Below are positions 44,423-53,769 of a DNA stretch of 64,000 bases, piece by piece. The DNA is from CAZFGK01 sp964518635 (GTDB lineage: Bacteria > Zixibacteria > MSB-5A5 > GN15 > FEB-12), in contig CAZFGK010000002.1 in NCBI GenBank assembly GCA_964518635.1, positions 1-64,000 of the forward strand. Direction: 5' to 3'. The notes beneath the pieces are model-generated. The model saw nothing but the letters and a program-made list of their open reading frames with translations. It had not been told where the DNA came from and did not search any database. Position 1 is the stretch's first letter. Each line of letters opens with the position of its first letter. A program made the translations under genes and the position numbers.

Positions 44423-44785
44423 ATGATTGTTACTCTCTCTCGCACTTATCGCTTCGAGGCCTCGCACCGACTCGAGCATCTTCCTGTCGAACATCCCTGT
44501 CATCATCTGCATGGTCACGGCTACACGATCGAAATTCAGGTCAGCGGCGCTGTGAATGAATCGACCGGCTTCCTGATCGACTACGCCGAAATCGATGCGG
44601 CAATGCAGCCGCTTCTTGCCCAACTGGACCATAAGCATCTCAATGATCTTCCGGGATTACGACTTGCCACGACTGAATTCCTGTGCAAATGGCTCTGGGA
44701 GAAACTGCGACAGAAACTGGACATGGTCTCCTTGGTTGCAGTCAGCGAAACTCCAACCAGCCGATGCGAGTATCGCGGCGAGTAG
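44423..44785 (+). CDS. queD: 6-carboxy-5,6,7,8-tetrahydropterin synthase QueD
   Basis: QueD makes 6-carboxytetrahydropterin from dihydroneopterin triphosphate, the first dedicated queuosine step. The 120-residue protein has zinc ligands H15, H30 and H32 and nucleophile C26 in HPCHHLHGHGY. DYAEIDAAMQPLLAQLDHKHLND and the final SETPTSRCEYRG complete the family pattern. It follows queE by 27 nt in the queC-queE-queD operon. Confidence 0.96.
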   Translation: MIVTLSRTYRFEASHRLEHLPVEHPCHHLHGHGYTIEIQVSGAVNESTGFLIDYAEIDAAMQPLLAQLDHKHLNDLPGLRLATTEFLCKWLWEKLRQKLDMVSLVAVSETPTSRCEYRGE

Positions 44786-44881
44786 TTTGCCTGAATTCTG
44801 ACAGCGAGTGCGACAAAAGATGAACGTGCCGACCGGATTTGATTGACGAGTCGCACTGACGCCTCTTTATTCCCCCTCCTT

Positions 44882-45892
44882 ATGATATTCCCATTTGCTG
44901 AATACTGGACATTCTACGCCGTTTTTACTGTCGGTATCTTTGTCGTCCTCTTTCTGGATCTCGGAGTCCTCCACAAAGAGGCGTCTACGCCAAGTGTCAA
45001 GGAAGCGACTCTCTGGAGCATCTTCTGGGTGCTGGTCGCGCTTGGATTCAATGTTTGGCTCTATTTCTATATGTTGGGGCGTTTCGAAGCTGAGCCGTCG
45101 TTGCTCGCCACCCTTGGATTCCCCAGTGTGGAGGCGGGAGCTCGACAGGTCGGCCTTGAGTTCCTAACCGGCTATGTGATAGAGAAAGCACTAGCTCTCG
45201 ATAATATCTTTGTCTTCGTTGTCATCTTTCAGTACTTCGCCATCCCGCCGAAATACCAGCATCGAGTCCTCGTCTTAGGCATTGTCGGGGCATTACTCTT
45301 CCGAGCTATTTTCATCGCCCTCGGCGCGGTCTTGTTGCAGTATGAATTCGTTATCTGGTTTTTCGGACTTCTCCTGATCGCCACCGGGATCAAGATGGCC
45401 TTTACTGGCGATCATGAGATCCATCCGGAGAAGAACCCGCTCATTAAACTGCTCAAAAAATTCCTGCCGGTGACTCCGGAAATTCATGGTCAGAATTTTT
45501 TCATCAAACAGGCGGGAAAGTATGTCGCGACTCCGCTCTTTCTCGCCTTGCTCCTGATTGAAACCTCCGATATCATCTTCGCCCTCGACTCTGTTCCGGC
45601 GATCTTTGCGATCACAAAAGAACCGTTCATTGTCTTTACTTCAAATGTTTTCGCAATCCTTGGTCTACGTGCCCTCTATTTTCTGGTAGCCGATCTGGTG
45701 AGTCGTTTTCATCTTCTGAAATACGGACTGGCTGCGGTGTTGGTCTTTGTCGGACTCAAGATGATATGGCTCAATCATGCTTTTGGCGGGAAATTCCCCA
45801 TCACCTGGTCACTGGGAATTATCGCGGTTCTCATCGGCGGTGCGGTGATCGCCTCATTTCTCTTTCCGAAACGCCCTACTCCTCAGGACTGA
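44882..45892 (+). CDS. TerC/Alx-family integral membrane protein
   Basis: This protein of about 336 residues has at least seven hydrophobic helices and TerC motifs: GYVIEKALALDNIFVFVVIF, with acidic residues in the membrane, LLLIETSDIIFALDSVPAIFAIT, and ILGLRALYFLV. Alx and TerC relatives export manganese and are linked to tellurium resistance. I chose ATG at 44882; the frame is open to TTG at 44843 but has no better ribosome site. It lies about 100 nt after queD and may be a separate unit. Confidence 0.9.
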   Translation: MIFPFAEYWTFYAVFTVGIFVVLFLDLGVLHKEASTPSVKEATLWSIFWVLVALGFNVWLYFYMLGRFEAEPSLLATLGFPSVEAGARQVGLEFLTGYVIEKALALDNIFVFVVIFQYFAIPPKYQHRVLVLGIVGALLFRAIFIALGAVLLQYEFVIWFFGLLLIATGIKMAFTGDHEIHPEKNPLIKLLKKFLPVTPEIHGQNFFIKQAGKYVATPLFLALLLIETSDIIFALDSVPAIFAITKEPFIVFTSNVFAILGLRALYFLVADLVSRFHLLKYGLAAVLVFVGLKMIWLNHAFGGKFPITWSLGIIAVLIGGAVIASFLFPKRPTPQD

Positions 45893-45908
45893 GATATTCG
45901 AAAAACAA

Positions 45909-45936
45909 ATCGCGGCCCTCTCTCGAAGGCCGCGAT
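45909..45936 (-). terminator. Bidirectional hairpin between terC and the RND operon
   Basis: ATCGCGGCC and GGCCGCGAT form a nine-pair stem with a ten-base loop. On the minus strand it is followed by TTTGTTTTT, giving a good terminator for the RND operon that ends at 45991. On the plus strand it lies just after terC and is followed by CAAAAACG, so it may stop that transcript less efficiently. Confidence 0.75.
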
Positions 45937-45990
45937 CAAAAACGTTGTTTCTGTGACCGCTCTAGGTGCGACCAGTTCTTGTTACTCTGA

Positions 45991-48900
45991 TCAGATACTC
46001 ACATCCGGAAGAGATTCATCGGTGTATGGTTTTTCTGCCACATGCGATACTTTTCCGGCGAGGAAGGTATAGACCACCGGAACGACAACCAGGGTAAAAA
46101 AGGTCGAGAAAAACATCCCGCCGACAACTGCAATCCCCAGCGGCGCACGTGCCTCACCGCCAGCCCCAAGCCCCACCGCAATTGGCAGAATTCCAAAGAT
46201 CGTGGCGAAAGAGGTCATCAGAATCGGACGAAGGCGAAGTCGGGCTGCAGTCGTGACCGCATCAAACAACTCCTTCCCCTCTTCGCGAAGCTGATTGGCA
46301 TACTCGACAATCAGAATCGAGTTTTTTGTCACCAGTCCAATCAGCATGATCAGTCCGATCTGCGAGTAAATATTCATCGTCTGACCGGTAAACTTGAGCG
46401 AGATGATCGCTCCAACCAATGCGAGCGGGACCGAGAGCAGGATCGTAATCGGATGCACAAAACTCTCAAACTGCGCGGCAAGCACGAGGTAAATAAAGAC
46501 CAGCGCGACGGCGAAGAGCCAATACAGAGCGCTGCTTGATTCGCGGAATTCACGCGACTGTCCGGAATAGTCGGTCGATACTCCCGGCGGCAATGAAGTC
46601 GCAGCGATCTTGTCCAGATCAGTGAGAGCATCACCGAGTGTTTTACCGGAAGCAGGATTGATGGTTGCAGTAATCGTCGCAGATCGTACTCGATTGAAGT
46701 GATTCAGTTCTTTTGGTGCGACCGACTCAGACACGGTTACCACGTTCGCAAGCTGAACGAGTCCATTTTTCCCGCGAATGTAGATTTCTTCAACGGTACG
46801 CGGCGTTGCACGATCAGTCGGCTTGAGCTGTACGATCACATCATATTGTTCACCGGTCTGCTTGTAATCACTGACCACGCGACCGCCAAGAAATGTTTCA
46901 AGCGCACTTCCAATATCAGTAACTGATACACCAAGTTGCGCGGCTCGTTCACGGTCGATGGTGACATCAAGCTGCGGTTTGTTCAGTTTGAGATCCGTAT
47001 CCACGCGAGAAAAATATCCCAGTTGCATCGCCTGTCCCATGACAGAACCGACAGACTGGGAAAGTTGCTCGTAGGTAGCAGCCTGCAAAACGAATTGTAC
47101 CGGATCGGCAAAATCCTGACCAAGACTTGGAGGATTGATCAGAAACGCCATCACACCCGATACTCCGCCAAAAATCGGACCAAACAATGATTCCACAATC
47201 TCTTGCTGCGATCTCTGACGCTCACTTCGGTCTTTGAGTCGCATAAAGATAAACGCATCGGTCACTCGACCGGGCCCCTGAAAACCAAGACCGATTGCGG
47301 TGAAAAGACCCTCACGTTCGGGTACCGCGAGCAGCATCTGTTCAATCTGACGAACATACCGATCGGTATATTCCAGCGTTGAGCCCTCAGGAGCAATTGC
47401 AACACCGAAGGCAGTTCCGCGATCTTCAGTAGGCACAAGTTCACTTGGAATAAGGGTGAATATCCACGCCGTTCCGATCAGGAGCAGTAGTGCAGAAAAG
47501 ATGACCAGACCACGCGCTTGCAAACTGAACTTGAGCGTGCCGCCGTACGAGCTGTCGAGCCAGCGGAAAAAGCCGTCGAATGACCGCTGCGCCCAGGTGC
47601 TTTTCCCTGCAGTGTTGGTCAGAATTTTCGAACAGATCATCGGCGTAAAGGTCAGCGCAACCAATCCTGAAATCAGAACTGAGACCGCCACCGCCACACC
47701 GAATTCATTGAAGAGTCGTCCGACATTTCCTTCCAGATACGCAAGGGGGACGAACACCGCAACGAGGGCGATGGTGGTTGCCAGAATAGCAAACCCGATC
47801 TCTTTCGCGCCGTCATACGCTGCCCGAACCCGCGTCTTCCCCATCTGCATGTGACGATAAATATTTTCGAGCATCACAATCGCGTCATCGACGACGAGTC
47901 CAATCGATAACACCAAAGCTAGAAGCGTGAGAATGTTAATCGAGTAGCCGAGCGCATAGATTGCCGTAAATGAGCCGATGATCGAAACCGGAATGGCCAA
48001 GGTCGGAATCAAGGTCGCACGAATGTCTTTGAGAAAAACAAGAATTACGAGAATCACAAGAATGGTGGCGATGATGAGTGTCTCGACCACTTCATCAAGA
48101 GATTGCTGAATAAATTCCGCAGAATTATAGGCAACCGCCAGTTCCATCCCGGCCGGAAGAGACTTGCGAAGTTCGGGAAGTGAACTGATGATTTCGTCAC
48201 CGACATCGAGTGTGGATGCTTGCTGCTGCTTGATTATTCCAAGTCCCAGCGCCGATTCACCATTATAGCGGGCGACCGTTCGTTCATCCTGCGCGCCAAG
48301 TTCGATGGTGGCGATATCTCCAAGGCGTACTTTTCGGGTATCATCCTCTTTGATAATGATCGCCTCAAACGCCTGCGGAGTGGTTAGCTCCCCGCGTGTG
48401 CGAACGGAAAACTCACGACCGATCCCTTCAATTCGACCTGCAGGAATTTCGGCGTTGGCCAAGCGAATGGCATTCTCGACGTCGATGGTAGTCAATCCGA
48501 AATTCGACATCTTCGACGGATCAAGCCAGACTCTCATCGCATAGCGACGTTCACCACCAAGAAAGACCGATGCAACCCCCGGCAGACGCTGAATCCGTTC
48601 CTTCAGCGTTCGGTCGGCATAATCGGTCACTTCGAGATTTGAAAGCGTCTTACTATAGAGTGCGAGCCAGATAATCGGCTGCGCATTCACGTCAACTTTT
48701 TCAACTACCGGGTCTTCCGCCTCACGCGGAAGTGAGCCGCGAATACGCGAGACACGGTCGCGAACATCATTGGCTGCTTCATTTACATCACGACCAAGTT
48801 CGAACTCAATCGAAATCACCGAACCCTGTTCACGACTGTTGGAAGTGAGTGTTTTCACTCCTTCAACAGTCGAGAGTTGTTCTTCGAGGACATTCGTAAT

Positions 48901-49086
48901 TTCGGTTTCGACCACACTCGGTGAAGCACCGCGATAGAGCGTCGTTACTGAGACAATCGGCGGATCGATGTCAGGATATTCACGAACCGGCAATCTCGTG
49001 TACGAAATCGCACCAAAGAGCAAAATAACAAGCGACACCACGGTCGCCATGACCGGACGACTAATCGATAATTCGCTGATCTTCAC
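45991..49086 (-). CDS. RND-family efflux pump (AcrB/MexB-like, HAE1)
   Basis: This 1031-residue inner-membrane proton-driven pump has the full RND layout: twelve transmembrane helices and two large periplasmic loops. Motifs include SISRPVMATVVSLVILLFGAISYTRLPVREYPDIDPP, the helix 4 proton-relay GLVVDDAIVMLENIYRH with paired aspartates, and the second-half FVYLVLAAQFES-like FIYLVLAAQFESFVHP and NSILIVEYANQLR. It would export drugs or hydrophobic compounds with the adaptor encoded four bases upstream. No TolC-like channel is in the window. Confidence 0.96.
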   Translation of the reverse strand: MKISELSISRPVMATVVSLVILLFGAISYTRLPVREYPDIDPPIVSVTTLYRGASPSVVETEITNVLEEQLSTVEGVKTLTSNSREQGSVISIEFELGRDVNEAANDVRDRVSRIRGSLPREAEDPVVEKVDVNAQPIIWLALYSKTLSNLEVTDYADRTLKERIQRLPGVASVFLGGERRYAMRVWLDPSKMSNFGLTTIDVENAIRLANAEIPAGRIEGIGREFSVRTRGELTTPQAFEAIIIKEDDTRKVRLGDIATIELGAQDERTVARYNGESALGLGIIKQQQASTLDVGDEIISSLPELRKSLPAGMELAVAYNSAEFIQQSLDEVVETLIIATILVILVILVFLKDIRATLIPTLAIPVSIIGSFTAIYALGYSINILTLLALVLSIGLVVDDAIVMLENIYRHMQMGKTRVRAAYDGAKEIGFAILATTIALVAVFVPLAYLEGNVGRLFNEFGVAVAVSVLISGLVALTFTPMICSKILTNTAGKSTWAQRSFDGFFRWLDSSYGGTLKFSLQARGLVIFSALLLLIGTAWIFTLIPSELVPTEDRGTAFGVAIAPEGSTLEYTDRYVRQIEQMLLAVPEREGLFTAIGLGFQGPGRVTDAFIFMRLKDRSERQRSQQEIVESLFGPIFGGVSGVMAFLINPPSLGQDFADPVQFVLQAATYEQLSQSVGSVMGQAMQLGYFSRVDTDLKLNKPQLDVTIDRERAAQLGVSVTDIGSALETFLGGRVVSDYKQTGEQYDVIVQLKPTDRATPRTVEEIYIRGKNGLVQLANVVTVSESVAPKELNHFNRVRSATITATINPASGKTLGDALTDLDKIAATSLPPGVSTDYSGQSREFRESSSALYWLFAVALVFIYLVLAAQFESFVHPITILLSVPLALVGAIISLKFTGQTMNIYSQIGLIMLIGLVTKNSILIVEYANQLREEGKELFDAVTTAARLRLRPILMTSFATIFGILPIAVGLGAGGEARAPLGIAVVGGMFFSTFFTLVVVPVVYTFLAGKVSHVAEKPYTDESLPDVSI

Positions 49087-49089
49087 GGC

Positions 49090-50316
49090 TTACTTCCCGT
49101 CTGCCGAATCGGTTTTCATGGCAGAAGAATCAGCAGCACCCGGTGTCCCCTGATCGCCATCTGGACTACCACCCGGACCACCTTGTCCACCTGCACCCAT
49201 CGCAGCCATTCCACCCGGAGGGAGTGGCATCACCTTCATCCCAGGGAAAAAGATTTTCTGATGTCCGGCGGTCACGACCGTTGCTCCGGCGCTCACGCCG
49301 GATAAGATTTCAACCGCACGATCAGTCCGAATACCGGTGGTGATCGGGTTCAAGGTCGTGACTCCATCCGGGCCGACGGTATAGACAAAATTCTGATTCC
49401 CCTGACCGAAGACCGCTTCATCAGGGACGGTTATTACATTCTCTTTGCTGGCAAGGGTGACCGTGATATTCGCAGACATGCCCGGTCGGAACTGACCATC
49501 CTTGTTGGAGACCACTGCGATGACTGTCGCGTTGCGGGTACCAGCATCAACGATTGGTTCGACCACAGAAACTTTTCCTGTCAATTCAACCCCCGGTACT
49601 GCTGGAGTTGTGACTTTCACTTCCCGTCCGACTTTCAGTTGCCCGAAATATCTTTCAGGCACGGCGAAGCGAACTTTCAAGTCAGCGATATTGGTAAGGG
49701 TGGTGATGATGTCACCGATTTTCAGATAACCACCCGGATTGACCTGACGCATCCCGGTTTGTCCGGAAAATGGTGCGATAATGCGGGTTTTCTCAAGGCG
49801 TGCGCTGACCAAAGAGAGATTTGCTTCCGCCACTTGTAGTGCTGCCTGAGCATCATCCAGATCCTGTGGAGTTGCACCACCCATGCCGGCGAGACCTTTG
49901 ACTCTACTAAAGGTCGATTTCGCCTGAGCTACGACAGCCTCAGCACTTTGCTGCTGAGCAAGAAGCTGGTCATCATCGAGGCGTGCGAGCACTGTCCCAC
50001 GTCCGACCACCGACCCCTCACGGAAGGGAATCTCTTCCACGACTGCGGCGATTTCGGCGACGACATTAATTGAAGAGACAGCCTCAATCGATCCGACTGC
50101 GTTAAATTCATCACTGATGGTGGTAGGGGCCACGACCATGACTTCGACCGGCATCGGAGGCATCTCCGGCGCGCCACCACCCGCCGCCTGTTGATCACCG
50201 CCACCGGAGCAGTTCGACAGGAGAAAAGTGAAAAGAAAAAGTACCAGACTGTTTTTCAATATTGAAATCGTGGTACTCGTAAAAGTTCGAAAAGAACCTG
50301 ACGTCGAAGTAGGCAT
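49090..50316 (-). CDS. RND periplasmic adaptor lipoprotein
   Basis: The adaptor of the neighbouring RND pump, about 408 residues. It has a lipoprotein signal with lipobox LLSNC, then the barrel-sandwich half AEIAAVVEEIPFREGSVVGRGTVLARLDDDQLL. A helical hairpin (VKGLAGMGGATPQDLDDAQAAL) and IIAPFSGQTGMRQVNPGGYLKIGDIITTL follow. The last 45 residues are rich in G, M and P and probably disordered. I chose ATG at 50316, which has AGGA five bases upstream; an in-frame ATG at 50346 lacks a ribosome site. Confidence 0.94.
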   Translation of the reverse strand: MPTSTSGSFRTFTSTTISILKNSLVLFLFTFLLSNCSGGGDQQAAGGGAPEMPPMPVEVMVVAPTTISDEFNAVGSIEAVSSINVVAEIAAVVEEIPFREGSVVGRGTVLARLDDDQLLAQQQSAEAVVAQAKSTFSRVKGLAGMGGATPQDLDDAQAALQVAEANLSLVSARLEKTRIIAPFSGQTGMRQVNPGGYLKIGDIITTLTNIADLKVRFAVPERYFGQLKVGREVKVTTPAVPGVELTGKVSVVEPIVDAGTRNATVIAVVSNKDGQFRPGMSANITVTLASKENVITVPDEAVFGQGNQNFVYTVGPDGVTTLNPITTGIRTDRAVEILSGVSAGATVVTAGHQKIFFPGMKVMPLPPGGMAAMGAGGQGGPGGSPDGDQGTPGAADSSAMKTDSADGK

Positions 50317-50495
50317 ATCATTCCTATGGTTCAGTGTAGTGTTCATTGATCAATAGACTCTCTCTCCCCTTCCCCAGTGGGGAGAAGTCCGAAATGAACA
50401 CTTCCAGCTCCCCCCTGTCAATCACACTCCGACTGCCTGGGAAGTGAAATACCTGACTACAGACTGGAACTCGGTTTGGCATCTCGTCCCTCCGT

Positions 50496-50515
50496 TTTGG
50501 CAAAATGTTGCCAAA
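50496..50515 (+). promoter_or_regulatory. 20-bp palindrome upstream of the Kef-type antiporter gene
   Basis: TTTGGCA, a six-base centre and TGCCAAA form perfect seven-base arms, ending 29 nt before the ATG at 50545. The TTGGCN6GCCAA layout suits a dimeric regulator of the LacI/GalR or LysR kind, but no such gene is adjacent. Its presence makes a longer antiporter reading frame from 50476 less likely to be translated. Confidence 0.4.
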
Positions 50516-50544
50516 GAGCTACGAAGCAGCGACCATACCCCCTG

Positions 50545-52305
50545 ATGCACGCCCACGCCTTTATCGCCGATCTGGCGGTTATCATGATCGCCGCTGCCCT
50601 GATGGCCATGCTCTGCCGCTTTTTGAAACAGCCGGTGGTGATTGGTTTTATGGTCGCTGGTGTCCTGATCGGCCCGCATGTCCCGATCATTCCGATGGTT
50701 ACCGAGCGGGGGACAATCGAAGTCATGGCCGAGCTGGGGCTGATCATGCTCATGTTCTCCCTCGGTTTGGAGTTCAGTTTTCGGAAGCTCTTGCATGTCG
50801 GCGCGACTGCATTGATTGTTGCAGTGGTCAAGATTGTCTTCGTCTTCTGGCTCGGCTTTGAAGCGGGAAAACTTTTCGCATGGTCGACAATGGATTCGAT
50901 CTTTCTGGGGGCAATGCTTTCTATTTCATCTACAACCATTATCTACAAGGCACTGGAAGAGCTGGGAATGAAACGGGAGCCGTTTGCCCGAATGATCGTC
51001 GGCATACTGATCATCGAAGATATCCTCGCCATTGCGCTGATCGCCATTCTCACCGGAATTGCAAAGACCAGTGCGGTTGAAGTCGGACCAATTCTGATGA
51101 CCCTCGTGCGGCTGAGCATCTTTCTGGTAGTCGCGGTGATTGTCGGCATGCTGATCGTACCGAAGCTGGTTCATCGACTCGGCAAAGAGGCACAGAATGA
51201 ACTACTGCTACTTGCTGTCCTCGGACTCTGCTTTGGCGTTTGCCTGCTGGTGATCAAACTCGACTACTCCGTTGCACTTGGTGCCTTCTTGATCGGTGCA
51301 ATTATCTCGGAATCGGATGAAGTTCTGAAAATTACGCGGCTGATCGAACCGCTGAAAGTAATGTTCAGCGCGATTTTCTTCGTCTCCATCGGCCTACTGC
51401 TCGACCCGACACTGCTCGCGGAGCATCTCTTGCTGGTTTTCGTAGTCACACTCATAGTAATTTTCGGTAAGCTCTTTTCCAGCGCAGTGGCATCATATTT
51501 GAGTGGTCAGGATGGAGTCACTTCAATGCGCATCGGCATGGGACTGGCGCAGATTGGAGAATTCTCATTCGTCATTGCGGCTCTAGGTGCCGCTCTTGCT
51601 GTGACAAGCCCGATACTTTATCCGCTGGTCGTCGCAGTCTCGATCATCACTACATTGTTCACACCGTATCTCATTCGAATGGCATCCCCATTGACCATCT
51701 GGATGGCTCATCGTCTACCGACTCGAATCGCCGAGCCACTTTTTCTCTACACCGAATGGCTCCAGTCGATTCGCGTTCAGAAAGATGAGTCGCCGGCGAC
51801 GAAAATGATCCGGCGAATTCTCTGGCACGTGGCAATCAATACGATCATCGTTGCGGCGATTTTCATTACCATCTCATTCTTTGCTGATCCCGGCCCTCTC
51901 TGGGTGAGTAGGTTGATCGAGGATGAACGGCTCCGCAGCGGGTTGATCTGGGCAGCGGCCGCCTTTCTTTCACTCCCTTTTGTGATCGCTTCCTACCGGA
52001 AACTTCAAGCCCTGGCGATGATTCTCTCGGAGCTTTCGGTCAATCCGACGAAAAGCTCGCGACTGAGTCCTCGAGTTCGATCCGTTCTTGCCGGATTAAT
52101 GCCATTGGGAGCGGTGACTCTTCTTACCCTTTTTGTTTCAGCCCTGAGCGCGACACTGCTCCCTCCGCTTGATCTGCTGATCGTGATTGGCGTTCTGATG
52201 ATCCTGATAGCTTTCATCGGCTGGAATCATTTCACCCGTGTGCACGCCAGTCTGCAGGCCGCGCTCAAAGATTCCCTCTCTGCGACCCCTCCGAAAACAG
52301 ACTGA
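50545..52305 (+). CDS. Kef/CPA2-type cation:proton antiporter
   Basis: This protein of about 586 residues has some 12 transmembrane helices of the CPA2 fold (about 1-390). Features include GFMVAGVLIGPHVPIIPM, MLMFSLGLEFSFRKL, AMLSISSTTIIYKALEELGMK, VGILIIEDILAIALIAIL with the ion-site aspartate, and LGAFLIGAIISES. Extra hydrophobic segments form the C-terminal part; there is no RCK/TrkA-N domain, unlike KefB/C. It would exchange K+ or Na+ for protons. ATG at 50545 is preferred to TTG at 50476. Confidence 0.9.
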   Translation: MHAHAFIADLAVIMIAAALMAMLCRFLKQPVVIGFMVAGVLIGPHVPIIPMVTERGTIEVMAELGLIMLMFSLGLEFSFRKLLHVGATALIVAVVKIVFVFWLGFEAGKLFAWSTMDSIFLGAMLSISSTTIIYKALEELGMKREPFARMIVGILIIEDILAIALIAILTGIAKTSAVEVGPILMTLVRLSIFLVVAVIVGMLIVPKLVHRLGKEAQNELLLLAVLGLCFGVCLLVIKLDYSVALGAFLIGAIISESDEVLKITRLIEPLKVMFSAIFFVSIGLLLDPTLLAEHLLLVFVVTLIVIFGKLFSSAVASYLSGQDGVTSMRIGMGLAQIGEFSFVIAALGAALAVTSPILYPLVVAVSIITTLFTPYLIRMASPLTIWMAHRLPTRIAEPLFLYTEWLQSIRVQKDESPATKMIRRILWHVAINTIIVAAIFITISFFADPGPLWVSRLIEDERLRSGLIWAAAAFLSLPFVIASYRKLQALAMILSELSVNPTKSSRLSPRVRSVLAGLMPLGAVTLLTLFVSALSATLLPPLDLLIVIGVLMILIAFIGWNHFTRVHASLQAALKDSLSATPPKTD

Positions 52306-52337
52306 TATTGTCCCGCCAACCATCGACAGGACAATAT
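52305..52337 (+). terminator. Inverted repeat directly after the antiporter gene
   Basis: ATATTGTCC (52305-52313) and GGACAATAT (52329-52337) are perfectly complementary with a 15-base loop, beginning at the last base of the stop codon. There is no T run after it. It may be a transcript-end stabiliser, a weak terminator or a regulator site. Confidence 0.35.
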
Positions 52338-52496
52338 GTTATGGGTAGCGTCTGATGCAAGGTTCACCTTTCTTAACGGAACAAAGGAATCCCGGTTGTT
52401 GTCATAGTGTCAGTTGAAATGAATCAGCTCATCCGGAATGAGTTCGCAAGAAGGAAAATGACTGATGCCCTGCAAGGGGCGGAAACTGAGTAGATT

Positions 52497-53603
52497 GTGA
52501 AAACGAACGGAACCACCCAGATTCTCTTTTTAAGCGCCCTCGTGCTGATTGCAATAGCGGTCACCGCGATGGTGAGTCTGACTGCGAATAAGTCTGAAAC
52601 AAGCAAGACGCGCCCTACGATGGCGCAGAAAGATACAGGAACGAACATGACGAAGGATGGCGTGATCCTCAATTCATTGACCGATGCCGAGCGTCGGGTG
52701 ATTATCAATAAGGGGACCGAGATGCCCTTCACCGGCGAATTCTATAACCACAAGTCGGCCGGGACCTACATCTGCCGTCATTGCAACGCGCCGCTTTACA
52801 ATTCGGGCGACAAGTTTGAATCCGGTTGTGGATGGCCAAGTTTTGATGACCAGATTCCGGGTTCGGTGAAGCGGACTCTGGATGCCGATGGCTCCCGCAC
52901 CGAAATTACTTGCAACACTTGCGGTGGACATCTCGGACATGTCTTTGAAGGGGAAGGATTCACCGACAAGAATACCCGTCACTGTGTGAATTCGATCTCG
53001 CTCAAGTTTGTGCCCAAGGGAGAAACCCTCCCCGGCGCAAAGATGGCCAACGATATGGCTGACGGAAATTCATCCGGTATGATGAACACCAGTTCCCAGA
53101 TCGCTGCGAATGCCGGTCCGAGCATCGAGACTGCATATTTTGCTGGCGGTTGTTTCTGGGGAGTCGAGCATCTGCTCAAAAATGAACCGGGAGTCATCTC
53201 GACCAACGTTGGCTACATGAATGGAAAGACCAAGAACCCGACCTACAAAGAAGTCTGCGGCCACAACACCGGTCATGCCGAAGCGGTGCAGGTTATCTTC
53301 GATCCGACCAAGACGAATTTCGAGACTGTTGCGAAGATCTTCTTTGAGATTCATGATCCGACCCAGATGAATCGTCAGGGTGGAGATATCGGTGATCAGT
53401 ATCGCTCAGCAGTTTTCTATACGAGTGATGCCCAGAAAGCCACTTCCGAGCGGTTGATCGGGATACTCAAGAACAAAGGACTGAAGGTCGTCACCGAAGT
53501 CACCCTCGCCGACACCTTCTATCCTGCCGAGACCTACCATCAGGACTACTACGATGTCACAGGCGGCACCCCTTACTGCCACGCACGTGTGAAGCGATTC
53601 TAA
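52497..53603 (+). CDS. msrBA: Membrane-anchored MsrB-MsrA methionine sulfoxide reductase fusion
   Basis: This 368-residue protein joins both methionine sulfoxide reductases in the order MsrB then MsrA. After an N-terminal membrane anchor (about 8-28), MsrB (about 55-175) has zinc cysteines C93, C96, C139 and C142 and catalytic C163 in RHCVNS. MsrA (about 210-368) has catalytic C219 in GGCFWGVEH and further cysteines in EVCGHN and GGTPYCHA. The anchor suggests it repairs envelope proteins outside the cytoplasm. The start is GTG with no strong ribosome site. A strong terminator follows. Confidence 0.95.
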   Translation: MKTNGTTQILFLSALVLIAIAVTAMVSLTANKSETSKTRPTMAQKDTGTNMTKDGVILNSLTDAERRVIINKGTEMPFTGEFYNHKSAGTYICRHCNAPLYNSGDKFESGCGWPSFDDQIPGSVKRTLDADGSRTEITCNTCGGHLGHVFEGEGFTDKNTRHCVNSISLKFVPKGETLPGAKMANDMADGNSSGMMNTSSQIAANAGPSIETAYFAGGCFWGVEHLLKNEPGVISTNVGYMNGKTKNPTYKEVCGHNTGHAEAVQVIFDPTKTNFETVAKIFFEIHDPTQMNRQGGDIGDQYRSAVFYTSDAQKATSERLIGILKNKGLKVVTEVTLADTFYPAETYHQDYYDVTGGTPYCHARVKRF

Positions 53604-53629
53604 GACCGACATAGGGACAAGACTGATCG

Positions 53630-53657
53630 AACGGCCTGTGAATGCAGGCCGTTTTTT
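53630..53657 (+). terminator. Rho-independent terminator of the msrBA gene
   Basis: AACGGCCTG and CAGGCCGTT form a nine-pair stem with a six-base loop, followed by six T. It begins 27 nt after the stop codon. Confidence 0.93.
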
Positions 53658-53723
53658 GTTTGTAGCGAGGCAAGTTTCCCCATGTTTTTGCGTAATGTAC
53701 TGAAAGACTCTGATCAAGATATT

Positions 53724-53768
53724 TAGTTAGGTATTGACCTCATCATGATCAATCCATATAGTTAGGTA
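53724..53768 (+). promoter_or_regulatory. arsR-like promoter flanked by 10-bp direct repeats, leaderless
   Basis: TTGACC (53734-53739), a 17-nt spacer and TATAGT (53757-53762) form a strong promoter. Only seven bases separate the -10 from the ATG at 53770, so the mRNA should begin at or beside the start codon. The sequence TAGTTAGGTA occurs twice, at 53724-53733 against the -35 and at 53759-53768 across the -10. This is what an autorepressor operator would look like. Confidence 0.6.
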
Positions 53769-53769
53769 C

